A stretch of DNA of 64,000 nt from Cutaneotrichosporon cavernicola (lineage: Eukaryota; Basidiomycota; Tremellomycetes; Trichosporonales; Trichosporonaceae). The stretch lies in NCBI RefSeq assembly GCF_030864355.1, contig NC_083395.1, forward strand, positions 124,001 to 188,000, given 5' to 3'. The notes beneath the pieces are model-generated. The model had not been told where the DNA came from and made no database searches. It worked only from the letters and a program-made list of their open reading frames with translations. Made by a program: the position numbers and the translations under genes. Each line of letters starts with the position of its first letter. The stretch's first letter is position 1. Positions 42,958 to 54,231 of the stretch are shown here, in pieces.

Positions 42958-45536
42958 TCATCGCCGCTTGGTGAAGAGCTTGTTGAACAGCGCGAGGACT
43001 TTGGTCACGTGCAGCTGGACGTATTCGAGGTCCAGGGCGGCGTCGGCGTCCTTCTGTTGCTTCTCGAGGAGGTCGTCGATCTTGAGGTCCATCTCGAGGA
43101 TGGGCTTCTCGCGGCCCTTAAAGTGCAGTGCGATGATGAAGGTGCCGGGCGAGGGTGAGACAATGTTGAAGTAAATGTTGGCGCGGCTGTTGTTAGCGGT
43201 CGACCATGACCAGAGGGACTCACCGGTTCTCGGGCACATTACTCTCCGTGATAATCCCCTCTTTCTCAAACTGGGCGTGCGTGAAGCGGTACGGCCCGAG
43301 CGCCAGCTTGGCGGGCTTCTTCTCCTTGCCGTTCACCGAGAGCACACCGACGCCCGGCGTCGTCTTGTCCCGTGCCATCATCATGCGCGAGTTGACGAGG
43401 TACGCCTTGTACTGCTCGATCTGTCCGCGGAGGTAGGTATTGTGGTCGCAGATGGTACGGTACACGCTCTCGAGCGAGCGTGTCTCCATGACGACCTTCT
43501 CGCGGGCATTGCCGAGGTGTACCATCTCCATCGCGACCTCGTCCTGCAGGATGCGGAAGCCGTCAGAGCGGTCAATGACACCCGCCAGCTCGAGCTCGTT
43601 GAGCAGGTTCTGCACCTTGATGCCACGGCGGACGTGTACCGCATCCTTGGACGTGGCTGCGCGCTCGGCGAGCGCAATCAGGTCCATCGGTCGTTTCGTC
43701 GACTCATTCGGCATCGAACGTAAGAGCTGCACAAAAATCGACTTGGTTTCCATAAAGTTGATGTCGTTCTGGTTGACCGAGTCGCTGATGAGTGCTGACG
43801 AGAGGTCCTGGATGGGCGTCTCCCATCGCGAGTAAAGCGCGAGGTCAAGCGAGTTGTTCTCGGCACGCCCGACCGACTGCGGCGCGGGTCCCAGGTCGTC
43901 GAGCAGCACGCGTAGATGTTGCCTGTCGTTGGGGGAGAGCACGTCAATGTGCTGCAGGAACAACTGGTGCGTGTTGTACAGCTCGTTGATCGTGATCGAG
44001 ATCTGGAGGTCGCGCTTCGACAACGCCATGTACTGGTCCATCTCGAGGCTCTCGTAAAAGTCGCCGACCTCGCAGAGATTGTTAAGGAACTGGTTCATGC
44101 GCGTCTTGTTGTTCTCGACGAACGGGTTGAGCGACATCATGTACTGTTCCTTGGCGTAGCTTGGCTTGTTGGCCAGGTTCTGGAGCATCTTGGCGATGAG
44201 CGTGAGCGTTCGTCGTGGGTGCTTTGCGGGTACGCCGTCGACAAGCATGTACGCCTGTGGCATCAGGATGGCGGGGTTGACAAAGCGGAGGAAGAAGAAG
44301 CCACCGATGAGCGAACATATCGATGCGTCGGTCGCCTCGGGGTACTTGCGCCTCGTAAGTGACCGAATCTGCTTGCAGATCCAGCGGATACCGTATGGCA
44401 CCTGGTCGAGCGAGTTGAGGATGATCTGGAGGAACGAGTCGGCAATCTCGATGAGCATAGTCAGACGGGGCTGGATGATCGAGATGACGTCCTCGTTGGC
44501 AGCGGCTGTCTCGGCGTTGATTGCCTTTGGCAACGACGGCGGCACAGCACCATTCTCGTGCTCGATCGACGACACCATCGACTCGTAGACCTTGAGTGGA
44601 TTGATCTCCAGGTCTAAATGTCGGTGCTCAATGAGCGAGTTGATCCGTTCTGCCAGCACATCCTTGAGGTAGCTCTGGCCCGGTCCTCGCCGAGTGTAGG
44701 TCGTCATCATGCGCGACACAGGCGTGTTGGCTCGTAGCAACTCGCCAAACTCGGTCGTCGACTCGAACTGCGCCGCTAGCACGCTCTGCAAACGTCAGCA
44801 CAGCGTTCACCCAACTGCGACTCACCTGGAACATTGTCAACAGCAGATGTTCTTCACGCTGCTCGTACTGGTTACCATAAAGCGTGAACATGACTGTTTG
44901 CAGCAGCGTGTCGATCTCGCTGAGCGAGACGAGTCGGCACAGCGTCGCAATGTGTCGCGGTTCGCTCTGGAGGAGGAAGAAGAAGTTGGAATAGTGCGCG
45001 AGCCGTCTGGAATCGGGAAAGGACCCCGGCGTATCCTCGACCTCTTCAAGCGTCTCCTGCACTTGCCGCTTCTCGTCGGCAGCAATCCGGTTCTGGATGA
45101 GCAGGCCGATGCGCGAATCGAGGTAGCGCACGTCGCGCTCGAGCACAAAGTTTTTCTTGCTCTGCGAGCTGATGCGCGATTTGAGATCACGCAAGCGCTT
45201 CTGTGCGCGGGCAAGCTCGTCCTCGACCTCGACATCCTGCTCGGCCGCGAGCGAGTACATTGCATTGACGCTGTAACGGTTCGTCATGCGTTGCGTGATC
45301 CGCCGTGCTGACGTTGGAGTAGACGCAGTTGTCCCGTTGCCATTGCCGTTAACATTGGCTGTTGCGCTCGAGTAGGATGTGACGATGGGGCTGACGCTTG
45401 GGCCGCCTAGTCCAGAGGACGACGGGCGAATGGATGACGACGACGCTGCACGCGACGCTGGTGACGGCATCGGCGAGCCGAGGCCTGGATACTTCCCGCC
45501 TGGTGCGCCCGGAGCCGACATTGTCAGCGCGGCCAT
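42958..45536 (-). CDS. Ras GTPase-activating protein, IQGAP/Gap1 type, 833 aa
   Basis: Three exons (44826-45536, 43224-44785, 42958-43186) with 40- and 37-nt introns give a closed 2502-nt frame. A Ser/Pro-rich N-terminus is followed by a coiled coil (EDELARAQKRLRDLKSRI). The RasGAP domain shows LLRANTPVSRM (arginine-finger region) and the FLRFVNPAILMP signature, and a RasGAP_C domain lies at the end (KIDDLLEKQQ, YVQLHVTKVLALFNKL). Architecture and length match S. pombe Gap1, which down-regulates Ras1. It probably acts at the plasma membrane to switch off Ras. No IQ motifs or calponin domain are seen, so it is not a full IQGAP. Confidence 0.92.
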
Positions 45537-47198
45537 GTCGGCGGGGAATGAGGCGAGGAGAGGAAGGTGGTCGGTGTGCCGCTGGGTGGAAGTTGAGTGC
45601 GAGAAAGGTCGCTTAGGCGCTGCCGTGATGTGGGGAGGGGGCGTTGGCGGCGCGCGTGGTGGCGTGTGCTAGTTGCGTTGATGTTGTTTGTTTGTGCGTT
45701 GATGTGGATGACCAGGAAGATGACGGCGACGCGTAAAGGGGATGAGTGGGACGAAGAGAAGGGGAAGGGGGTCGAGGGCGCCAGCCAGGACTGATAGGGG
45801 GTCGTGGTCGTGGTTGAGGTTATGGAGAGAGTCGGGATTGGAATGGGGGTTGAAAGAGAACAAGGAGTAAGGTGTTGACTGGGGGTCAGAGCTTGAGGAC
45901 AATGGGAAAGAGCGATGGAGAGAGGTGCAGATGCAGGATATGCAAGGATGGATGATGGTGGCGGTGGCGCCTGGGAGGGCGCCCAAAGGACGTTTGAACC
46001 ACGGGCCCCAAGAGGTGAAGGCACCGCAACGGAGCCCAAAGAGCCCTGCTAGGTTTGCTAGGACTACGAGGTGGCCGATGCGCAAGGACACGGGGCACGC
46101 AACACACTAGAGGCCCGAGCGTCTCCAAACTCACCTCTCTCTCTCTCTCTCTCTGTCTTGTTGGTCGTTCCTTGCGGCGGAGCAACAGTGTCACTACCCC
46201 GGCAGAGATGAGCCGCAGGGGGGTCGCGACGCCTAACGACCGGCCAGTACGCGAGTTCGTTGACACTCCAGGAGACCAGGCACAGTGTCTCCTAAAGGTA
46301 GACAGGTAATCTCGCAATCAGGCGCAGGCGACTTTTTTTTCTGCGCTTGTTGTTGAAGCAATGGAAGCGAATCAGGGGTCGACGCGGTTGCGGGGGACGC
46401 GTCTGTCGTGTGGGGAGGGGGTTGTGGATGCGTCGGAGGCGTCGAGGGGTTGAGAATTGTCAGGGAGGGAAGGAAGGAGAATGGAGGATTGACGGATGGA
46501 AGGATGGGGGTTCGGAAAGGGAGGAAGAAGAAAGGGGAGACTTCGGAGATAGAATTGAGGGATGTAGAGGTGATGAGAAGAGATGAAGAGATAGTAAAAA
46601 AGAGACTACTGTCAAGACTTGAGGCTCAAGGTTGGGCCGGTTGACAAGGTTGGTCAAAGTGGTAAACCTGGTGCCGTTAACAAGTTGCGTTAACGGATGC
46701 TGGTAAATAATCGTTCTCAACCCCATTCCAGTTCAACTATTACCATCCCCTTAACCAACATGTCATCTCATCTCATCTCAATCCCATTTCTACTTTCCAT
46801 CTAATATCGTCCCATGCATACTCAATCCACCCAACTTCCCCACTCCCCACTCCCCACTCCCCACTCCACCCACTTTACCATTGAAAGATCTCAAACACGA
46901 CGTACGTAGTTTTAGTTTGATGCACCCGCGGCTGCAGTTTAGGTCTATTGGAACAGTGCAAAGTTGGACTCTGCCCCAATGCACTTACTTGATCACCCTG
47001 AATCTCGTGATTTAAGGGATGAGACACAGGCCTTTCAACCCAAATCAAACTCAAAACGGTTCTCCTCTTTCAACCTAGCGTCCACTTTACGTAAACAATC
47101 ACCAAGTTAACTGTAGCATCCAAAGAGTCTGTCTACTTCTTCGACCTGGAGTCGTCAGCTCACGTAACACTCTGATATCCCGCTCTCCGAGTGAAAAC
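45537..47198. other. Long upstream region of the RasGAP gene
   Basis: 1.66 kb between two minus-strand genes. 45540-45900 and 46340-46620 are G/A-rich on +, with 14 bp of alternating C/T at ~46138-46153 and a TTCTCTC-type leader in the RasGAP transcript. CCCCACTC is repeated at 46840-46870. The frames are compositional artefacts. Confidence 0.4.
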
Positions 47199-48717
47199 TC
47201 ACTTCTTGATGCCGGTGCCGCCCATGGGACCCTTGCCAGCGGCTGCAGTTAGTGGAAACTCGGCGTCTAGAGAATTCGGCTTCTCGACGTCGGGACAGCG
47301 CGGGAGCGAGGCGCCCAACCCAATCAATGCAGGACTGTGCCCTCTGTCTGGGTGACAGGTGACACAGGCCCTATCACTGCTAGTCCACGCGCTCCTTGGT
47401 ACACGGCCCTCGCTCTCGTGCTCGCCATGCTTTGCACTAGGCACTCGTCCCTCGTCACTCGCACTCACCCTTGGCAGCGGCTGCCTTCAACTCGGCCTGG
47501 TCGCGCTTCTGCTTCTCCTGTACGTTAGGCGTGTCCGTATCCTCCTTCTGTCATCCTGGACGGACTCCCACATGCCGCGATACCCAACCGACAGACCAAA
47601 GAAGCCAGACGAATGCGCCACAGGTTTGGGACAGGAGCACGCAGGATTCTCGTCTGCGCCAGCTGCGCATTCATTCCAGCCCACATCACGCGGTCATCCA
47701 GCACGGGTTCTCGGCACCTCTGCAAAGAGCACGCCTCTGGCTAGCAAGGCACAACGCTCCCGGCAGCGCTCACAAAGCCGAAATGAAAGAGGCGCCCAGG
47801 TACAGTACGCAGCGCTTCGGACAAGCACACAGCACGCGCTTTTCGGTGCCTGCTGCGAGAGATATTGTAGAGATTGCCGGAGCGGATCTCAGTTTGCGCG
47901 CTACACTTGCCTATGCCTCGCCAGGGTGCGTGTACTCACGAGGAATGCCCTGTCTGTCAGCGATGGTTCAAGGTAGTATGTGTGGTGGGGTGCGTCAGAT
48001 GGGACACATGGGCGAGCACAGGACGCTGGTTGCCAGGTTTGAGGCGACGTAAGGCTCGCAAGGCCGCTAGGCTCGGCATCTTAACGCCGGACAACGGGGC
48101 CCGAAGTACTCGGCCGTCCTCCGATCCTCCGCACGAACCCGATAAAGCCATTGCGTCTGACACCAGCATTAAAGGCTCAACACTCACTTGTCATCCTCGT
48201 CGAGCTCCTTAGCCTGCTTCTTGGGAGCCTGTTGGTGGAATCATAGAAAGGCGTACGCGGAGAGGAGGGAGGGAGAGGAGGAGAGAACACAGGGAACATA
48301 GGGGAAAAGCGTGAAGGCGCAGTCACGATAGAGGACAATGAGTGAACAGGAGAGTTGGATACGTGCGGCCATGTTGGTATGGTTCGAGAGATGAAAGCCG
48401 AGCACGACGCATGATGGGGTAGTGCGCCATACCGGACAGGATGGCGGGATGCGAGGGACAGACGAATAGGTGGACATAGGGCGGTGCGTGGATGCGTCAG
48501 CACACAGGACACAGCACGCAGCACAGGTCAAAGACGAGGAGACGTACCTTGAGAGGCTTAGCTGTAGGCCTGTTAGCATTCTGGCGCCGTCGCCGCATTG
48601 TAATCCACATCCCGCACCGCGCTCCTCGTGCTGCCTGCAATCTGCGCAGAACTCACCCTTACCACCTGTTGTCAGCGTACTTGTTCGTATGCAGAACTCA
48701 CCCTGACGACCGGACAT
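47199..48717 (-). CDS. TMA7: TMA7, translation machinery-associated protein, 60 aa in seven exons
   Basis: A tiny ribosome-associated protein of unknown molecular role, conserved in eukaryotes. The exons are 48702-48717 (16 nt), 48657-48665 (9), 48548-48561 (14), 48188-48228 (41), 47940-47949 (10), 47469-47517 (49) and 47199-47242 (44). All introns are GT-AG (36, 95, 319, 238, 422 and 226 nt). The joined product starts MSGRQGGKAKPLKAPKKQ, continues ELDEDDKAFLEKQKRDQAEL and ends AAGKGPMGGTGIKK, collinear with yeast Tma7. Coding sequence is 183 of 1519 nt (12%). No snoRNA boxes were convincing in the introns. Confidence 0.93.
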
Positions 48718-48903
48718 GATTGCTAGTAGTTGTTTGTGAAGTTGCGTGCGTCTAGCTGGATATTGGTGTCGATCATGCAATTCTCAGAGCTTTCCCACGG
48801 TCACCTAGGCCTCCACCTCCACCTCCACTCTGGGTCACCCAAAACGATCATGTTATGGACGAGATGAGATATCGCTTAATACAAGGCCAAGATCAAGCCC
48901 AGA

Positions 48904-49893
48904 CTAGGTCATGTTCTTGTACAGCTCAAAAACGTCCTTGTCCACTCTCTCCACATACTCGGCCATGCTCAGAAACTGCGCGTCTCCAACCCCACCAGCG
49001 CGGGCCACAGCCTCGGCGATATCAGCCTTAACCTTCCCCAAGTCCTCACACCCTGGACACGGGAAGCGACGACACCACGTAACCTGCGCATCAACAAGCC
49101 TGACCCTAACCCCAGCTCCAATCCACTCTCCAAGCCTCCCCATGAGCGCGCGTTGCTGATTCCTGCTCCGCACCAGCCATCCCTCCCGCGCGATGAAGAT
49201 TACCGTCACTTCCTCTGGGGACGTATCGAGCCCGCCTCTGCCCGGTACCAGGGCTGCGTGGGTGGATGTGAGCACCTCACATCCCAAGATGAGGACCAGT
49301 TGGCGTACCCTTAGAGGAGGGGGAGAGACGTAACGAGTTGAGAAGTAGGTTGGGTCGCTGGTTGCTATGAGTTGGTCGCACCACTTGGGAAGGGAGGGGA
49401 GGCGACCGCGTTGTCTGCGGAGATGGTGGGGTGTGAGGGTGAGGTGTCGGACGAATTCTGTTTCGGCTTGGACATGGAATGCGCGTGATGCGGTCCGTAG
49501 GGCGAGGAGCGCGCCGTGGGGAGCGTGGGCGAAGATGCTGTCGATGATATGTGGGAAGGCGGAGGCGTCGAGCGTTGGGGTCGCAGGGGGTCGGGCTTGG
49601 TGAGAGGGTGGGGAGGGTGAAGAGGGTGGGGAGGGTGAAGAAGGTGAGGAGAGTTGGAACAGTAGGGACGGTGGGGATGGCGAGGACGGTGAGAAGGATG
49701 ACGGTGTGTTGCCGAGACGGTGTGTGGTGGGAGAGGGGGTACAGAGTCGCCCGACAAGGCGTGGAGGGGAAGCGGGTTGGGATGGTCGGGAGAGAGTGTT
49801 CGCTAGAAGGGAGGTTGGTGGGGGAGAGGGAAGACGACAAGGCGGATTGACGCGTTGGGAGTGACAAGATCCGTGGTTGTGACAACAAGACAT
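48904..49893 (-). CDS. F-box-like hypothetical protein, 329 aa
   Basis: A single exon. The ATG at 49893 (MSCCHNHGSC) is taken because the longer frame runs into leader sequence. Residues ~1-100 are Ser/Pro-rich low complexity. A segment reading LDASAFPHIIDSIFAHAPHG, then LLALRTASRAFHVQAE, resembles a degenerate F-box (a first helix with a Pro/Ile start, then the LALRxxSR helix). The C-terminal half contains VTVIFIAREGW and an FPCPGCEDLG segment. Basidiomycete yeasts carry many such lineage-specific F-box-like proteins. Ubiquitin-ligase adaptor function is inference. Confidence 0.55.
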   Translation of the reverse strand: MSCCHNHGSCHSQRVNPPCRLPSPPPTSLLANTLSRPSQPASPPRLVGRLCTPSPTTHRLGNTPSSFSPSSPSPPSLLFQLSSPSSPSPPSSPSPPSHQARPPATPTLDASAFPHIIDSIFAHAPHGALLALRTASRAFHVQAETEFVRHLTLTPHHLRRQRGRLPSLPKWCDQLIATSDPTYFSTRYVSPPPLRVRQLVLILGCEVLTSTHAALVPGRGGLDTSPEEVTVIFIAREGWLVRSRNQQRALMGRLGEWIGAGVRVRLVDAQVTWCRRFPCPGCEDLGKVKADIAEAVARAGGVGDAQFLSMAEYVERVDKDVFELYKNMT

Positions 49894-50425
49894 CTGCGTC
49901 AGTCCAGGAGTAGCCTGACTTACCTTACGACAAGTATTGACAATTGACAATGGTTGATAGTTTACAAGGGTTGACAAGTGATGGGTAGATTAGGATGGTA
50001 GGATGTAATAGTACAGATGCAGAACTGGAGCAAAACTTGCCTTCCTTCTGGTTAGTGGGGTGGACGTGGGAGACAGCGATCCGGCGGGCCGGCGACAAGA
50101 TGTTCGGTACAGTAGCACCACTGGTTGACAGCTGATGGAGGGGATGAAAGGGGGTAAGTGGGACAGGAACAGGAGATACCTGGGCACCCGTATCCGTGGA
50201 TGGTTGGGGAGACTGGCCAGCCGGGGTCGTAGGAAGAGGACCGTCGATGTGAGGTACAGCTTTTTAAAAGTGACTGATAGATACTTCCAATCGCATCCCT
50301 CTCTACCACTCTTGCTAATAGTATCGGGCTAAGTACATGCTGGACCGAGTGTTCCGCAAAGGTCTATCCAGACCATGTCTACATTTTGATCTGCACAAGA
50401 TCGGGGTTACAATGTATCTCTTAAG
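49894..50425. other. Intergenic region
   Basis: 532 bp upstream of the F-box-like gene and downstream of the xylulokinase-like gene. TTGACAA is repeated near 49935-49976. No gene is seen. Confidence 0.4.
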
Positions 50426-52197
50426 CTAGAATGTTCCGGGGTGGATGACGCCAGAGTCGACCAGCGCGCTGGTGTCAGCTCCTTAAAGGCGTTCTGTAGC
50501 TGTACTCACCGTACGCGCGTAAACTCTGGCATCATGGCCGCATAGATCGCACACTCCCACTTATCCTGGGGCGCACGTTCCAGCTCACGGAGCCACGGCT
50601 CAGGCCCGTCCCCGTCGTCTGAAGCTGCAGGCGATGGTGGCGTCTGAATCTTGAAGGGCGTCGAGGTGGTGGTGAGCGTGAAGCCCAGACGGGCTGGGCC
50701 GCCGCCCGTGCTGGGCGGCGTGGGCAGTGTCGAGGATGGCGCCTTACAGTGTGCCATCGGCGGTGTGCGGGTATACTCGGCATGGTGAGCGTTAAGGAGT
50801 GCGCGGACACCGACCATGTCCCCGCCCGCAGCGAGAAGGGCACAGCCGTATGCCGCTGCCGCGGCAGGTGTAGAAGTATTTGGGGAGAGGGGAGCGAGTA
50901 CCGCGCAGTCGAACACGCTGGCGAGGAGGTGAGGAATAGCCGGGCTGTTGTCAGCCTCACTGAACGCGGTTGAGCTAACTTGTCCTCGTCAGTCAGCAGG
51001 ATGACGCGCGCTGGACAGTGTGTCCCCGCTGCCTGCTTGTACGTGAGAACCTGAGACTCGAGGACGCAACTGGTGTCAGCTATGATAAGCGTCAGATAGC
51101 GACAACATACCGTGTGTTCGCACGCAGGTCGTAGAACTCGTCGACGGGCTCACCGTGCTCAAAGCGCACTGTCCCAGCCTTGATCGCGAAGGGGCTGGGT
51201 CAGCGCTGCCATAGCACGCCTTACCGGACAAACGCGAAGCGCTTGTTGTCGACGCCGATGCTTCCGCCTGGCGCGAAGAGCATCGCCAGCTTGGCGAGCA
51301 CATTCCATCTCCCGTCAGCCATGCCAGTGAGTATCTCACCGGCCACTACCATACTTGTCACGCAGGAGCATGCGGCCTACACGCCCGTTGGGGTCCTGCA
51401 CCACGCTCCCTTGGAACACGTCCGAGGACGGGAGGACGAGCAAGTCGAGATCGTCGTGGAGGAGCACCATGTCGTTTGGCCCCGGAGCCGTGCTAACAGC
51501 CGCAGCCGTGGCGAGAGGAAGGACTGGATAAGCGGTGCGGCAAGGTGAGAGTTGGGGTTCGGAGGGGTTTGGACGGGAGAGAGAGGAGGAGAGGAGGAGA
51601 GGAGGAGAGGAGAGGAGAGGAGAGGAGAGGAGAGGAGAGGAGAGGAGAGGAGAGGAGAGGAGAGGAGAGGAGAGGAGAGGAGAGGAGAGGAGAGGAGAGG
51701 AGAGGAGAGGAGAGGAGAGGAGAGGAGAGGAGAGGAGAGGAGAGGAGAGGAGCAACTTACAAGGCAGCACATGACAATCAAGGCCCCAAGCGCGCCAACG
51801 CGGCGTCGTAACACCATCTTCCGACAGAGAGTGCTCGAGCCACTTAGTGAGTGGCACGCCGTCCGCTTGGGGCGTGAAAGCGTCCGTCACGCCGTCGCCC
51901 ACGAGAGCGGGATACGCCGCGCCACTGACAGACGTGACGGTCGCGAGGTCGACTGAGCTGAGAAGCGCTAAGGCGCCATCAAGCGCTGTGAGGAGGGTGT
52001 GTTGGTCGAGTGGGGGCTGGGTTAGCGTAGTCAACCGGAGGAGGCTGGAGGAGATGGGAGAAGGCAAGCAAGGTAAAGGTACTCACCATCCCGACTCCCA
52101 TTTCGCGCAGAGGGACGCGAGTCGCCGCGACGCTCCGCGCCTCATCCCACATCCTGGCGTGGAGGGCACTAGGGGTGACGACGAGCGTGAGATGCAT
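50426..52197 (-). CDS. Degenerate FGGY-family (xylulokinase-like) protein, 428 aa
   Basis: Eight exons: 52087-52197, 51761-52016, 51340-51523, 51225-51308, 51111-51194, 50980-51069, 50510-50944 and 50426-50468. All introns are GT-AG and the frame of 1287 nt is intact. It parallels fungal D-xylulose kinases: ATVTSVSGAAY (family ISGxxQQH), DCHVLPFLPLATAAAV (family DCxIVPFTGDNPATIL), then WNVLAKLAML, AGTVRFEHGEPV, CVLESQVLTYK and DEDNPAIPHLLASVFDCAV (family TGGASxNPAILQVLADVFG). The N-terminal phosphate-binding DLSTQ motif is absent, the catalytic Trp-x-Asp is WLEHS, ~150 central residues are missing, and the GDNP and TGGAS motifs are lost. Probably a pseudoenzyme. The assignment rests on remembered family sequence. 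Confidence 0.55.
51606..51750. repeat. AGAGG pentanucleotide satellite, 29 perfect copies, intronic
   Basis: 145 bp of exact AGAGG repeat inside the second intron (51524-51760) of the FGGY-like gene, where the transcript reads CCTCT. Imperfect GGAGAGGA units extend it to ~51576. It opens long false frames on both strands. Confidence 0.97.
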
Positions 52198-52947
52198 GTT
52201 GGCTCAGTAGGGCGTGATATCGGGCTGGGAGAGCTAGTGCGAGGCAGTTGAAGCGGGTGGGGGGGGGGGGGGGGAGAAGGAGATTGAGAGAGTGAGGGAG
52301 TGAGAGAGTGAGGGAGTGAGAGAGTGAGAGGGACAAGGTGAGAGTGAGAACGAGTGAGTAATATGGGGTCCTCGTGCCCTCAGACTTTCGGGGGCAATCG
52401 GTGCGACGTGGGAGAAGGTCGTATCCTCGTTGTCATCGTAGTTGATTAGGGGCAGCGAGAGGGCGTAAGCGGAGTCGAGAGCCCGCCATCTACTAGCCCG
52501 ATATACCGCTTGGTCCAGGCGCAAGGATGAGCATTTGGGCGCGGGGCGCAGTGGGGCGCGGTCATGACGATTGTGTCAGTGAGGAGGGGGATTGCCTGAT
52601 TGAGATGATCAACTGGTTCAAGTAGTTAGTATGACCCCACGGTCAAAGTGAATAATGTCGACGAGGTTGAAGATGGATTCAGCAATGAGACAAAGAGTAA
52701 TTGAGTTTAACTAGTCGAGATATTGAGTTTCAACCATGCCAGGAAACAACGAGTAGCGGAACCAAACATCCCACTCATCCACAGCGGCAAGGCACATCAT
52801 CATCATCATCATCATCCACTCGCCCTACGCCTGCAGGTGTGCGTCTCCGCCCTTACTGGCGACCATTGTTTCGACCGCACCGAGCTCAACAAAGCTCCCG
52901 TACAAGCAGCTGCAAACTGCGGCAAGTCTACATCACTAATGACTAGT
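52198..52947. other. Intergenic region with simple repeats
   Basis: 750 bp upstream of the FGGY-like gene and downstream of MBF1. It has a G run of ~14 at 52259-52272, GAGAGTGAGGGAGT repeats at ~52283-52330 and ATCATC repeats at 52797-52817. No gene is seen. Confidence 0.45.
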
Positions 52948-54231
52948 CTACTTCTTCTTGGCGAAGAGCGGCTGGCCAATCTGGTTGGCCGCGCCGCGGA
53001 GCTTGACACCCACAACGCGCTCGAGCTTGCCCAGCAACTGCTGGTTGGGCGTCGCACGGCCGGCCTCGAGGTCGGCGATCTGATGTTAGTGTGTGGACGC
53101 GGAGATTAGGGCTCAGAGCTCGGAGCACGGGACGAGGTCGAGAGGTGCAGAGGGTCGAGAGGTCGAGAGGTCGAGAGGTCGAGAGAACGAGATGACACCT
53201 CTCCACGCACTCGCGCTCCGCTCGGCGACTCACGTCCTGAGGCTTGGCGTTGACAGCTGTCGCGAGCTCCTTCTGCGTCATGCTCTTCCCGTCGGCGGTC
53301 TTCTTGTTCATGCGGGCAGTGGCGAGGGCCTTGCCGACGCTGCGGTCAGCGTGAAACGGGGGAAAGGCGACAGGTTGCAGTGGCCCGATGGAGGGTAGCA
53401 GGCGATGAGAGCAGTCGCCCTCGTATTACACCGCAGAGGCTCACGCCGACCATCTCCACCCCGCTCCGCTTCAACGACTCACGAAATGTCGACCTTCTCA
53501 GGGGGCTTGGGCGCGTCGTCGGCGTCGAGCTTGCCGAGACGCTGGTAGTCGGCAGGCCCACTGGTCTGGGTACGCCCCTTGGCCGTGGTGGAGGTAACAG
53601 TACCGGCGCGCTGGGCGGCTGGGGTTAGCCCGAAGGGGGGGGGGGGGGGGAGGGGGGGGGGGAAGGGAGGAGGAGGGCAAATGGAGGACGAGGGGGAAGG
53701 AGGGGGGGAGGAGTGGAAAGGGGGAGGCGCAAGCAGGAAGAGAGGATAGATGGGACAAGAGCAATAGGCAGCCTGAGCAGAGGACGTCCAAGCTGAGCAC
53801 GAGTGCCGCGCACAGCACAACTCAACCCGCGAGGACGACAGTCCCCAACCGCGCCCATCATTCTAACCCCTCCACCAGCAGCGTACTGCCATTTCCCTCC
53901 CGCCCAACCCAGCCTTCCACCCCAACACGTACCGTTCAGTGCCGAACCCTTGGCGACGGTCGCGCGCTTCTGGCCGTAGCCGATAACAGTAGGCTTGTCG
54001 TCCCAACCAGACTGAAGAATCAAGCAAGCGAGCGTGCGGAGAAAGCATACAAAGCGGATAGAGTGGAGAGAGTTGAGAGAGTGGCGAGAGTGGAAAGAGC
54101 GGAGATCACGATCGTGCGGGCGGCGCGGTGTCAATTAAACGATGGCAAAGTAAAGCGCACGAACAGACGAGCGGGTGTGAGCAACCAACACAGTAACGAC
54201 GCCGCTATCCAGCGGCCGCAGTACGTACCAT
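52948..54231 (-). CDS. MBF1: Multiprotein-bridging factor 1, 151 aa
   Basis: Coactivator linking bZIP factors to TBP and monitoring ribosome collisions. Five exons: 54229-54231 (ATG only), 53933-54011, 53483-53618, 53234-53339 and 52948-53079, with introns of 217, 314, 143 and 154 nt. The protein starts [16 protein letters not shown], contains the MBF1 domain ([22 protein letters not shown]) and ends with a Cro/C1 helix-turn-helix ([21 protein letters not shown]) and GQPLFAKKK. Length is exactly typical. The first intron follows directly on the start codon (ATG|GTACGT). The second carries a long C-rich tract with near-homopolymer runs (53637-53664). Confidence 0.93.

Noticed and set aside
46340..46644. 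Gly/Glu/Arg-rich frames
   Set aside because: Compositional artefacts of a purine-rich leader region.
47518..48547. snoRNA in the long TMA7 introns
   Set aside because: Looked for C (RTGATGA), D (CTGA) and H/ACA boxes; only scattered partial matches without terminal stem.
51552..51956. Arg/Gly/Glu-repeat frames
   Set aside because: Translations of the AGAGG satellite inside an intron.
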